Positions 30,859 to 38,712 of a stretch of 38,712 bases of DNA are shown here, piece by piece; the first letter of the stretch is position 1; every line of letters starts with the position of its first letter. The notes under the pieces were generated by a model, which did not search any database, was not told the origin of the DNA, and saw only the letters and a list, made by a program, of their open reading frames with translations. This DNA is from Bacillota bacterium (GTDB taxonomy: Bacteria > Actinomycetota > Aquicultoria > Aquicultorales > Aquicultoraceae), in NCBI GenBank assembly GCA_023511485.1, contig JAIMBH010000023.1:1-38712 (forward strand), in the 5' to 3' direction. The translations under genes and the position numbers were made by a program.

Positions 30859-33165
30859 TTATGCTGCTCTTCCTTGCTCGCGAAGCCTCTCGAGCAACTC
30901 AAGCATCATCCGCTGCTCGGTTGAAGCAACAAGCCTTCTCGTTTGCACGACTGCATCCGGGTTTACCGAAATAGAGGTTATCTCGTGACTAACAAGGGCC
31001 TCTGTTATCTCAGGATAAACCGAAGGGGCTTGCCCGCAAATAGAAGATGTCACCCCGTAGCGATGGCAGGTCCTAATCACCTCAAACATTGCTTTCATAA
31101 CAGAAGGGTCGCGCTCGTCAAACTCAGGGGCAAGCAGGTCTGAGTCGCGGTCGATTCCTAAGATAAGCTGGGTTAAGTCATTTGAGCCGATAGAGATGCC
31201 ATCGATTCCTGCCCGGCAAAAGTCATCGATCAAAAATACTGTTGAGGGTACCTCGATCATTATCCAAAGCTTAAAGTCAGCCGAGCGCCTGAGGCCATTT
31301 TCTTCCATAATCTTTTTGACATCTTCTAACTCGTGGACCTTGCGCACAAAAGGCAGCATCACCCAGAGATTCTTGAGCCCCCACTCTTTTCGTACCTTGT
31401 TGATTGCGGCTAGCTCCATCTCAAACTCGTCACGCTGTTTAACATAGCGTGATACGCCGCGAAACCCAATCATCGGGTTTTCCTCATGGGGCTCGTATTT
31501 CTCCCCGCCTTCTAAGCCGCGGTACTCGTTGGTTTTAAAATCAGATGTGCGGTAGACGACCGGGCGCGGATAAAACGCCTGGGCAAACGTGCGCAGTCCA
31601 TCGGCAAGTTTGTCGATAAATTCCTGCTGCCTTCCCTCATCGATGAACTTTCTGGGGTGAACCCCCATGCCTGCGATCATAAACTCAGCACGCAAGAGAC
31701 CCACGCCATCGACCGGCAACGCCGCTGTTTTCTCGGCAAGCTCAGGTTCAGCAAGATTTACGTATATCTTGGTCGCAGTAACTGGAACACCGGCCGATAC
31801 AGCTGCAACCGGTGCGGCCTCTTCTGCGCGCTTCTCCGGCAGAGCCTTTGGTTTTATCTCTCCAGAGAAGATAATGCCCCGAGCACCATCTACCGTTATC
31901 ATCTCTCCATCCTTTAGTATTTGTGTAGCTTTGCCAGTACCAACTACTGATGGGATGCCTAACTCGCGGCTCACTATTGCTGCATGAGAAGTACGGCCGC
32001 CCAAGTCAGTAACAATTGCAACCGCCCGGCGCATCGCCGGTACAAAGTCCGGGTTGGTCATTGGCGTGACCAGAACATCTCCTTGCTTGACTTTATCGAG
32101 CTCTTCTTTAGTATAGACGATTTTAACCGTGCCTGAGGCCATCCCCGAGGAAGCCGCAATTCCTTCTAAGAGCACCTCGCCTGCCGCTTTCTCCGCTGGC
32201 CTAGCTTCAACGGGCGCAAGCGTGGTTACCGGCCTGGTCTGGACAAGGTATACCTTGCCTGCCTCGATAGCCCACTCGGCATCTTGAGGGAAATTATAGT
32301 GGTTCTCCAGTATGACACCGTAGCGCGCAAGCTCAATAATCTGCTCATCGGTTATCTTCTGCTTATCTCGCAGCTCAGGCTCTACATCAATGTGCTGATT
32401 TTTGCCTTCTTTAAGAGCAATTTTCCAAGCCTGGCTAACAACTTTTTTATCTATAATCTTAAGGTCGCTTTTTGAGACGAGATAAACATCCGGGGTTAAT
32501 GCACCGGAGACAATCGCTTCACCCAAACCGTAGATCGCCTCAATCTCAATCTTATCGGGATCGTTAGTCAGGGGCTCAATTGTAAACATGACACCGCTTG
32601 CATCGGACTCGATCATGCGCTGCACAGGCACCGCGATGCCAATCTTAAAATGATCAAATCCCTTCTCGTGCCGGTAGAAGATGCCTCGCGCTTCGAAAAG
32701 CGAAGCCCAAACCCGCTTTACCGCATCAACTACTGCATCCTCCCCCTTAACGTTTAGAAGAGTTACCTGCTGCCCAGCGAAAGACGCCTTGGGAAGGTCT
32801 TCAGCTGTGGCGGAAGAGCGCACGGCAACATAAGCATCAGCTGGCCCGGATAGATCGCGATAAGCCTTTTTAATATTATTTGCGATGTCCTGAGGCATAT
32901 CAGCAGATATGATAAGGTGTTTTATTGTATCTGATACCCTGCTCAGAGATCGGTTATCGTTATAATCAAGACCTGATAAAACCTGAGCTATCTTGTCTCT
33001 TAGACCGGCAACATCGAGAAAGGTAAAGTATGCCTGCGAGGTTACAATAAACCCTGGAGGTACAGGAAGCCCGGCCCGCGTCATCTCGCCAAGATTTGCT
33101 CCCTTGCCACCGGCAAGAGCGATATCATCCTTGCCGACTTCACTAAACTGCACAATATATGCCAT
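30859..33165 (-). CDS. ppsA: Phosphoenolpyruvate synthase-like enzyme
   Basis: Converts pyruvate, ATP and water to PEP, AMP and phosphate (gluconeogenic). The 768 residues are close to the usual length. An N-terminal ATP-grasp domain opens with GGKGANLGEMTRAGLPVPPGF. The swivelling domain carries the catalytic His at about 394 (GGRTSHAAIVSRELG). The C-terminal PEP/pyruvate barrel has GFRGVSRYV, IMIEVPSTVF, SIGSNDLTQL and SICGQAP. ATG 33165 is preferred for its canonical MAYIVQFSEVG beginning and GGTGAGG just upstream; an earlier start at 33222 is unlikely. Confidence 0.93.
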   Translation of the reverse strand: MAYIVQFSEVGKDDIALAGGKGANLGEMTRAGLPVPPGFIVTSQAYFTFLDVAGLRDKIAQVLSGLDYNDNRSLSRVSDTIKHLIISADMPQDIANNIKKAYRDLSGPADAYVAVRSSATAEDLPKASFAGQQVTLLNVKGEDAVVDAVKRVWASLFEARGIFYRHEKGFDHFKIGIAVPVQRMIESDASGVMFTIEPLTNDPDKIEIEAIYGLGEAIVSGALTPDVYLVSKSDLKIIDKKVVSQAWKIALKEGKNQHIDVEPELRDKQKITDEQIIELARYGVILENHYNFPQDAEWAIEAGKVYLVQTRPVTTLAPVEARPAEKAAGEVLLEGIAASSGMASGTVKIVYTKEELDKVKQGDVLVTPMTNPDFVPAMRRAVAIVTDLGGRTSHAAIVSRELGIPSVVGTGKATQILKDGEMITVDGARGIIFSGEIKPKALPEKRAEEAAPVAAVSAGVPVTATKIYVNLAEPELAEKTAALPVDGVGLLRAEFMIAGMGVHPRKFIDEGRQQEFIDKLADGLRTFAQAFYPRPVVYRTSDFKTNEYRGLEGGEKYEPHEENPMIGFRGVSRYVKQRDEFEMELAAINKVRKEWGLKNLWVMLPFVRKVHELEDVKKIMEENGLRRSADFKLWIMIEVPSTVFLIDDFCRAGIDGISIGSNDLTQLILGIDRDSDLLAPEFDERDPSVMKAMFEVIRTCHRYGVTSSICGQAPSVYPEITEALVSHEITSISVNPDAVVQTRRLVASTEQRMMLELLERLREQGRAA

Positions 33166-33371
33166 AACCCTCACCCCAAAAACTTGATTAATCCTACCTA
33201 ATAGTTGCCCAAAATCAAGCACGGTGAAAATAACAAGTGAGTTGTGCTGCAGTTGCCAGTGCTACAGCGCTGCAGAAAGATGGTTCCAGAAACCAGGTCT
33301 CAGGGAAATGGCATTTCCAGGGTAACAGTTTACTGCTTACTGCCTGTTTTTTGTTCCCTACTTTAAATCCC

Positions 33372-33400
33372 TTCCCATCCGATTATCCTTCTGCTAAAAT
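33372..33400 (+). promoter_or_regulatory. Promoter of the nurA-herA-mre11 operon
   Basis: TTCCCA (33372-33377) and TAAAAT (33395-33400) are 17 bp apart; TATTAT (33400-33405) is an alternative -10. The LexA box begins 5 bp downstream. Confidence 0.5.
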
Positions 33401-33405
33401 ATTAT

Positions 33406-33419
33406 CGAACAGTTGTTCG
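33406..33419. promoter_or_regulatory. LexA (SOS) box, Gram-positive type
   Basis: CGAACAGTTGTTCG fits CGAAC-N4-GTTCG exactly. It sits just after the -10, 28 bp before the nurA start, so LexA would block the whole DNA end-processing operon. The arms match those of the box at 28208-28221. Confidence 0.85.
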
Positions 33420-33446
33420 AGGCATAATTTTTAGGGGTGCAATAGC

Positions 33447-34652
33447 TTGCTTGACTTAAACAAACTCTACGCACAAATAGCTTCACTCGGTAAATATCAG
33501 ATAAGTAGGATCCACGACCTGGCAAAGGCCTTCGGGCTGGCTGATGAGCAAATCAGGTTGGTATCAGAAAACATAGAAGCTTTCAAAAGTAAAGTAAACC
33601 GGTCTACCACTTCATGGCTGGTTGCTATACCAACCGATGAAGAGCCGTTTCAGACACACCAACCGCCGCTGTGTCCTAGCTCGTATGCTGTGCTCTCAAC
33701 GGACGGCTCGCAGATAACTCCCGACCGACATAGCCCATACCGGGCGTATCTTATAAATATCGGTAAAGTTGAGATCGGCTACGGAGACTTCCTGGGATAT
33801 AAATTCGAGAGTGAGCCGAATCTCTTCTTCGAGGAAAAGGACATTAAGCGGCGTTTTGGCGGCAAAGAGCGCGATGTCTCAGGGGCAGTGCTTGCGGCGC
33901 TTCGTGGCAAAATGGAATCGGATGCCCTGGCTGAGATGATAAAAAATTGTAAGAGACGGCCCACGGTTGCGCTAACCGATGGGACACTTATCCTTTGGAG
34001 TTTAGAGGCAGATTCGGGCGGAATAAAGGGATTGGAAACCGATGATTTAAAGATGCAGTCGTTTCTCTCTCTTATGAACCTGATATCTACCGGAAAAGAA
34101 ACCGGGATTCCAATTGCCGGGTATATAAGCGCGCCGGGAAGCAGCGATGTTGTAAACGCGCTAAGGGTAAGTCTTTGCCCAAGCGACCCGGTTAATTGCG
34201 ACAACTGCCCGTATAGGGGTGCGGGTTTCGATGGTGCCCTTCCCTGTGCTAAGATAGATGGCATAACAGATGCCGAGCTGTTCCGCAGGCTTCTTCAAAT
34301 TGGCGAGCGGTCTTCACTCTTTGGAAGCATATCAAAAATCCTGGAAGACTACGGCGAGGAGAAGATTTACTTCTTCTACCTAAATGTAGGATATGAGATC
34401 GCCCGCATTGAAGTACCGGGATGGGTCGCACGCGACAGCCAAGCAATCGAACTTGTGCATGCCACGTGCCTAGACCAGGCGGACAAGGGTGCGGGATACC
34501 CCATTGCGGTAGCTGAGGCGCACGAGCAAGCTGTCGTAAAATCAACGGACAAGAACATGTTTGATCAACTAGTTTTACAAGCATTGATAAGAGAGGGTTC
34601 CCCAGTTATTGAATCCCGCAAGTCGCTTCGCAAAAAGGGAGGCTTTGTATAA
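33447..34652 (+). CDS. nurA: NurA nuclease with a four-cysteine insert
   Basis: NurA is a 5'-3' exo/endonuclease that partners HerA in DNA end resection. Catalytic-type motifs are VLSTDGSQI (D86), ALTDGTLILW (D178) and EAHEQAVV (H359). The 401-residue length is normal to long. An insert around 244-267 has Cys244, 251, 254 and 267 (CPSDPVNCDNCPY then C12 residues later), a likely zinc or Fe-S site. TTG 33447 has AGGGGTG 7 nt upstream. It is the first gene of the operon, and its stop is immediately followed by the next ATG. Confidence 0.9.
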   Translation: MLDLNKLYAQIASLGKYQISRIHDLAKAFGLADEQIRLVSENIEAFKSKVNRSTTSWLVAIPTDEEPFQTHQPPLCPSSYAVLSTDGSQITPDRHSPYRAYLINIGKVEIGYGDFLGYKFESEPNLFFEEKDIKRRFGGKERDVSGAVLAALRGKMESDALAEMIKNCKRRPTVALTDGTLILWSLEADSGGIKGLETDDLKMQSFLSLMNLISTGKETGIPIAGYISAPGSSDVVNALRVSLCPSDPVNCDNCPYRGAGFDGALPCAKIDGITDAELFRRLLQIGERSSLFGSISKILEDYGEEKIYFFYLNVGYEIARIEVPGWVARDSQAIELVHATCLDQADKGAGYPIAVAEAHEQAVVKSTDKNMFDQLVLQALIREGSPVIESRKSLRKKGGFV

Positions 34653-35249
34653 ATGGCTAAGGAGTTAGCAACCGGGCGAATCGGAGAAATAATTCAGGTA
34701 GCAACAACAAGGTTTACGGCTCAAAGCGACCGTCTTGAGAGCCCGCCGCATTTTGGAAGTTTCGTCAAAGCTGAGAGCCAGGGTATGGCTATTTACGGCC
34801 TCATCTATAATGTCTACGAGACAAGCATCGACCCAAACCGGCGTGCCGTTGCTTTTGGCATCGAGCGTGAGGAGCTCTTTAAGCAGCAACCCCAGATAGC
34901 TGAGTTCTTAAAAGTCGAGTTCGAAGCGGCGGTCATCGGGTTTAACGATGCCGGCTGCATCAGGGCATATCTTCCGCCCTTTCCTCCGCGCATTCACAGC
35001 TTTGTCTATCCGTGCGAGAGACAAGAGGTGCTTGATCTAACTGAAGACCTAGAATTTATCCGAAGCATAAATGCTCTTCCTGGCTTGCCGGTTGAGGAGC
35101 TTGCCGCCGCATCAATTCGCCTTGCCTATGCCGAGCGTGGAGGCGACCGCACTTTTTTGGTGCGCGCCGGGCAGGCAATAGCTCAGCTTTTAAAAGATGA
35201 GTATGAAAAAGCAAGAAGTATTATCAGGAGAATAAGCGATGTCGGGTAA
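34653..35249 (+). CDS. HAS-barrel-like protein of the HerA-NurA operon
   Basis: A 198-residue protein starting right after nurA and overlapping herA by 11 bp. The N-terminal part (GRIGEIIQVATTRFTAQSDRL) resembles the HAS barrel normally fused to HerA, and the middle PPFPPRIHSFVYPC supports a beta-rich fold. The C-terminal part is helical (LVRAGQAIAQLLKDEYEKARSIIRRI). It is likely an accessory subunit that docks NurA or regulates HerA. No experimental role is known to me. Confidence 0.75.
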   Translation: MAKELATGRIGEIIQVATTRFTAQSDRLESPPHFGSFVKAESQGMAIYGLIYNVYETSIDPNRRAVAFGIEREELFKQQPQIAEFLKVEFEAAVIGFNDAGCIRAYLPPFPPRIHSFVYPCERQEVLDLTEDLEFIRSINALPGLPVEELAAASIRLAYAERGGDRTFLVRAGQAIAQLLKDEYEKARSIIRRISDVG

Positions 35250-36876
35250 GTCGCAAGAGATCGGAAAGTTAATATCAGGCTCACTTTTATCTGGGCTTGA
35301 GGCAAAGCTAAATGAGGACATAGATGTCGAAGGTATATCGGTAGGTAGGCTTGTCGTTGTCGACGGCAAGGAGAATAAGTTCTTCTGTCTTTTAAAAGAC
35401 GTCTCTCTTGAATCAACAAACGAGGATATCCTTTTAAGTCCGCCAAACGATGATTTTGCAAGACTTGTCCATGCAGGGGTAAACACGTTTTACAAGCTCT
35501 CGGTGCATCCGATGCTTATCACCGCACAAAACCCAACTGAGATGGACAGGCCCCGCCCATCGACCACTGTGCCGCCACACTTCTCCCCAGTCTGCGAGGC
35601 CACAGCCGAGGACGTCTCGCTTATCTTTGGCGAGCCGGGCATCACTAACCCAGAGATCGGCTCCCCCATCTTTATGGACGTTCCGGTTTGCCTTAATCTA
35701 GAGAAGTTTTGCAAGCGAACGAGTGCAATATTCGGCAAAAGCGGCTCGGGCAAGAGCGTGCTTGCGCGGATGGTCCTTGGATATTTAGTAAAAAGCGATA
35801 TGGCAATAAACCTTATCTTTGATATGCACAACGAATATGGTTGGAGCGCGACAAGCGAGTCGGGCATCGATGACCCAAGTCTAAAGCAGCTTCTGGGCGG
35901 CAAAATCGCAATATTTACGGTTGATGCAAACTCACCACTTTACCGCAAAGTACGCCCCGATTTTGATGTGCAGATACCTTTAAGCGCAATTGAGATAGCC
36001 GACCTTGAGCTTGCCGCAGGTGAGCTGGGCTTGACTCCGGCCGGAATCGAGACGATGTATCGCCTGGCAGATAAGTGGGGCGATGACAAATGGCTTGCTA
36101 AGTTCTTGGAGATGGAAACCGATGAGTTTCCGCTAGTTATCGATGAGCTGAAAGTAAACGAGCAGGCATTGAACAAGCTTCGCCGCTGCCTTGACCGTCT
36201 AAAGAAGCTTCCCTTCATCCGAAAAGAAGTCGCTGATGATACGGTAAAGCGCATCATGGAGTTCATCCAAGCTGGCAAGCATATTGTCTTTCAGTTTGGC
36301 AGGTATAACTCAATGCTTGCCTACATCCTGGTAGCAAATATATTTACCCGCCGGCTGCATAGGCTCTATATTGACATGACAGATACCGCACGGGCCGAAG
36401 GAACCGATGGTCCAAAACCACTGATTGTAACCATTGAGGAAGCACACAAGTTCCTCGACCCTTTAGTTGCAAAGCAGACCACCTTTGGCACAATTGCCCG
36501 CGAGATGAGAAAGTATAACATGGTCCTTTTACTTATCGACCAGCGTCCAAGCGGTATAGACGATGAGGTGCTCTCGCAGGTGGGCACGCGCATCATCGGA
36601 GACTTAGGCGATGAGCGAGATATCAATGCAGTTCTAACTGGCCTTCCCAATCAAGGGACGCTAAAGGTTTTAATAAACAATCTTGAGCCGAGACAGTTTT
36701 TACTCACCGGATTTGCCCTCCCAATGCCGGTTGTAATCGACGCCAAGGACTACAGCAAGTTCTGCAATGAGATCTCGCTTGGCTCGAGCTTGATACTGGA
36801 TGAGATTGAGCGAAGAAAATCCATGGATGAACTAAAGGCAAAGGTGTTTGGCGATGACGAAATCGTCTTTGACTAG
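35239..36876 (+). CDS. herA: HerA-type hexameric DNA translocase/helicase
   Basis: FtsK/HerA-superfamily ATPase that pumps DNA and couples to NurA. An N-terminal beta-rich (HAS-type) domain (about 1-100) precedes the ATPase core. Walker A is GKSGSGKS (166-173) and Walker B LIVTIEEAH (395-403); the segment GDLGDERDIN is a likely arginine-finger region. The 545-residue length is normal. ATG 35239 lies inside the preceding gene's end. Its overlap with the next gene shows tight translational coupling. Confidence 0.93.
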   Translation: MSGKSQEIGKLISGSLLSGLEAKLNEDIDVEGISVGRLVVVDGKENKFFCLLKDVSLESTNEDILLSPPNDDFARLVHAGVNTFYKLSVHPMLITAQNPTEMDRPRPSTTVPPHFSPVCEATAEDVSLIFGEPGITNPEIGSPIFMDVPVCLNLEKFCKRTSAIFGKSGSGKSVLARMVLGYLVKSDMAINLIFDMHNEYGWSATSESGIDDPSLKQLLGGKIAIFTVDANSPLYRKVRPDFDVQIPLSAIEIADLELAAGELGLTPAGIETMYRLADKWGDDKWLAKFLEMETDEFPLVIDELKVNEQALNKLRRCLDRLKKLPFIRKEVADDTVKRIMEFIQAGKHIVFQFGRYNSMLAYILVANIFTRRLHRLYIDMTDTARAEGTDGPKPLIVTIEEAHKFLDPLVAKQTTFGTIAREMRKYNMVLLLIDQRPSGIDDEVLSQVGTRIIGDLGDERDINAVLTGLPNQGTLKVLINNLEPRQFLLTGFALPMPVVIDAKDYSKFCNEISLGSSLILDEIERRKSMDELKAKVFGDDEIVFD

Positions 36877-38158
36877 CTCAGTGGCTTTAGTTGAGCCTCA
36901 GCTAAAAACCGACATTGTAAAAGTCATCCACTTTGCAGACCTTCACCTGGGGATGGAAAACTACGGGCGTGTCGATTCTAAGACTGGCCTTAGCCAGCGT
37001 GTAATCGATTTTTTAAAATCGCTTAACTTTTTGGTCGATACCGCAATTGGGCAAGATGCGGCTCTTGTTATCTTTGCAGGGGATGCCTTTCGCAACCAAA
37101 AGCCCAATCCAACACTTCAAAGAGAATTTGCAAAAGCAATTCGCCGCCTGACTAAAGCAGATATCAAGGTGGTACTTTTGGTTGGGAACCATGACCTTCC
37201 CAACATGGATAAACAAGCCCACTCGATGGCGGTCTACGACGCGTTGGAGATAGATGGCGTCTATGTCGCCCGCTCACCGAAGCTATTTACAATCCCTACA
37301 AAACAGGGCGTAGTGCAGGTGGCAGCCCTTCCCCACTTCTCAAGAAGCCGCTTGATCGCAAGTCTTAAAGAGCAAGATGTGGAGCACCGGGATAAAACAC
37401 TGACCGAGCTAAACGAGCTTATGGCAAGAACAGTTGAGAGCTTCATCGATGATCTGGCAAGGCAAGTAGATACATCGATACCGGCTATACTTACCGCACA
37501 TTTGAGCGTATCAACCGCAACGGTGGGATGCGAAGACCGAAGCATCCTGGCAGGCCATGAGATAACGGTGCTGCCCAGTGTACTGCAGCGGCCCGAGTTT
37601 GATTACGTCGCCCTGGGCCACATCCACAAGTTTCAAGACTTAAGCCAGGGCGCTTATCCTCCCCTTATTTACTCAGGAAGCATCGACCGGGTGGACTTTG
37701 GCGAAGAGAAGGAAGATAAAGGCTTTTGTCTGGTAAGCCTAAAGCGGGGCGAAACAACCTACAAGTTTGTGAAAACTCCGGCCCGCCGCTTTGTGACTCT
37801 TGATATCGAGTGCAAAAGCGAAGACCCAACGGCTGAGATCTGTGCGGCTTGCACGGAACAGGACTTAGATGATGCCGTGGTTCGGCTGCGCGTGCGTATT
37901 CCGGCAAGACTAAAAGAGCAGGTGCGAAAAGACGAGATTCTGAGCGCGCTCTCCAGTGCTTACTTTATCGCCTATATAAATATCGAGGCAGTCGGCGAAG
38001 AGGTAAGAACTAGAAACCCAAACCTAACCGAGGTCCAAACCCCAGCAGCCGCCCTTGCCGAGTACATCAAAACCCGTGATGATCTGCTTGAGCACAAAAA
38101 AGAGCTGATAGAATACGGTCAGAGATTGATAGATGAGCTAAGAACAAGGGATTTATAG
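36854..38158 (+). CDS. Mre11/SbcD-type DNA double-strand-break nuclease
   Basis: A calcineurin-like phosphoesterase of about 434 residues. The five metal motifs are visible: FADLHLG, FAGDAFRNQKP, VGNHDLP, LTAHLS and LGHIHKFQ. A capping domain follows and a coiled C-terminal helix (DDLLEHKKELIEYGQRLIDEL) fits Rad50/SbcC-contact regions. ATG 36854 has AAGGTG 7 nt upstream, within the herA 3' end. In archaea mre11 and rad50 lie beside herA-nurA; here no rad50 follows. Confidence 0.92.
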   Translation: MTKSSLTSSVALVEPQLKTDIVKVIHFADLHLGMENYGRVDSKTGLSQRVIDFLKSLNFLVDTAIGQDAALVIFAGDAFRNQKPNPTLQREFAKAIRRLTKADIKVVLLVGNHDLPNMDKQAHSMAVYDALEIDGVYVARSPKLFTIPTKQGVVQVAALPHFSRSRLIASLKEQDVEHRDKTLTELNELMARTVESFIDDLARQVDTSIPAILTAHLSVSTATVGCEDRSILAGHEITVLPSVLQRPEFDYVALGHIHKFQDLSQGAYPPLIYSGSIDRVDFGEEKEDKGFCLVSLKRGETTYKFVKTPARRFVTLDIECKSEDPTAEICAACTEQDLDDAVVRLRVRIPARLKEQVRKDEILSALSSAYFIAYINIEAVGEEVRTRNPNLTEVQTPAAALAEYIKTRDDLLEHKKELIEYGQRLIDELRTRDL

Positions 38159-38192
38159 GTCACTATTTCCAATCACCAGCTACCCAAAGTAT

Positions 38193-38205
38193 GCGGCACC
38201 GGGTG
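38193..38205 (+). terminator. Weak hairpin after mre11
   Basis: GGCACC-G-GGTGCC lies 35 bp after the mre11 stop with only a pyrimidine-rich tail. It is a possible operon end. Confidence 0.35.
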
Positions 38206-38251
38206 CCCTGCTCTCTACTAAGCTTATACAGTATGTTGTTCATACATTCCA

Positions 38252-38704
38252 CTACTTTGAATTTGAATCATCTACCTTCCAATACCCATCCTCTTTAATT
38301 AGATTCACAACACTATTAGTTTCATATGTGCTATAAAGTTGCTTTCCATCCTTGGAAACAATGGTTCCAGTCAATATAAATTCAGCTTTAGCAGTTCCTT
38401 TCTCCTTATTTATTACTATGTTGTTCCACTTTATTGAGCCAAATTCGGTAATATATCTGCCTTTCTTAACAGCATCCACTATCTGGTTGTCATAACCAGC
38501 TTTTAACCACAAATCCCGGTACTTCCTTGTCATCATCTCTGTTCCCTCAATGCCCATAGTAGTTCTGTAATCCCTATTATGCTGAGCCTTCTCGAAATTT
38601 GTTATCACTTGCTTGATCTGACTTTCATCCGTCAGTGTAGGCGGCCAAATTATTTGGCACAAGTTCGGCCAAATTAAATGACCGCCTACTGCATAAAAAA
38701 TCAC
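38252..38704 (-). CDS. NTF2-like hypothetical protein, N-terminus replaced by repeat DNA
   Basis: The convincing part runs from about residue 27 (DESQIKQVITNFEKAQHNRDY) to the end (NSVVNLIKEDGYWKVDDS), an NTF2-like fold often found in lipoproteins or secreted proteins. The preceding residues (GHLIWPNLCQIIWPPT) are translated from the inverted and direct repeats at 38637-38689. No signal peptide and no ribosome site is seen, and the only start is a GTG near the window edge. The gene is likely 5'-truncated by an inserted element; a true start may be lost. Confidence 0.5.
   Translation of the reverse strand: MIFYAVGGHLIWPNLCQIIWPPTLTDESQIKQVITNFEKAQHNRDYRTTMGIEGTEMMTRKYRDLWLKAGYDNQIVDAVKKGRYITEFGSIKWNNIVINKEKGTAKAEFILTGTIVSKDGKQLYSTYETNSVVNLIKEDGYWKVDDSNSK
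38637..38689. repeat. Inverted/direct repeat resembling an insertion-sequence end
   Basis: GTAGGCGG (38637-38644) and CCGCCTAC (38682-38689) are inverted. Inside, GGCCAAATTA occurs twice (38643-38652 and 38667-38676), 24 bp apart. Multiple GGCCAAATTA-type words recall the ends of IS21-family elements, though the identity is a suggestion. It disrupts the start of the adjacent NTF2-like gene. Confidence 0.55.
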
Positions 38705-38712
38705 TCGCTTTC

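Noticed and set aside
33237-33434. Small plus-strand gene before nurA
   Set aside because: It overlaps the nurA promoter and LexA box, lacks a ribosome site, and its product is low-complexity with no recognisable feature.

Overview
The window reads as part of a bacterial chromosome from a Gram-positive-type (Terrabacteria) lineage, possibly a deep-branching actinobacterial or clostridial-like anaerobe. The reasons are LexA boxes of the CGAAC-N4-GTTCG type, a Rex redox repressor, strong AGGAGG ribosome binding sites, frequent GTG/TTG starts, a siroheme-linked heme route and an archaeal-type CcmE. This taxonomic reading is an inference. No rRNA, tRNA or CRISPR array was seen.

Left third (1-13180, all minus strand): one long run of heme and cytochrome c genes. 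In transcription order it holds a CcmC-like protein, then (from a good sigma-A-like promoter at 12413-12441) ccmE, ccmF, ccmA, ccmB, ccmC, a 50-residue ccmD, a CcsA/HemX protein, precorrin-2 dehydrogenase, hemA, hemC, a cobA-hemD fusion, hemB and a radical SAM protein resembling heme synthase AhbD, cut by the window edge. Together they make tetrapyrrole from glutamyl-tRNA, divert it to precorrin-2/sirohydrochlorin, probably finish heme b through the Ahb route, and load heme onto c-type cytochromes. CcmE carries Cys-x3-Tyr instead of the usual His motif, and no CcmG/H/I is present.

Middle (13262-23056): a PqqD-like RRE protein, a structured intergenic stretch, a membrane-anchored hypothetical protein, and then the most unusual part. 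Three secreted proteins (134, 848 and 277 residues) share an Ala/Gly/Asn/Ser-Asp repeat built around (S/T)G(D/N)AxAxN. Upstream on the same strand lie a receiver-only protein lacking its phosphorylatable Asp, a NarL-type regulator and a soluble DegS/NreB-type kinase; rex is divergent. This looks like a regulated, undescribed surface-polymer or matrix system.

Right part (23184-33165): methylthioadenosine phosphorylase, a PP-loop thiouridylase-like protein, a PHP phosphatase, a TudS/DUF523 protein and MgtC on the minus strand; a small zinc-ribbon protein; a probable single-strand-annealing-like protein behind a perfect LexA box; lemA-htpX; a DUF3467 protein; and a PEP synthase-like gene with an NTF2-like partner.

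Right end (33395-38712): a second LexA box opens an operon of nurA, a small HAS-barrel-like gene, herA and mre11/sbcD, which form a DNA end-processing module. No Rad50 follows; instead there is an N-terminally altered NTF2-like gene fused to repeats resembling an insertion sequence end. Several dispersed repeats lie between genes, and two of them encode the C-terminal tails of hemA and cobA-hemD.
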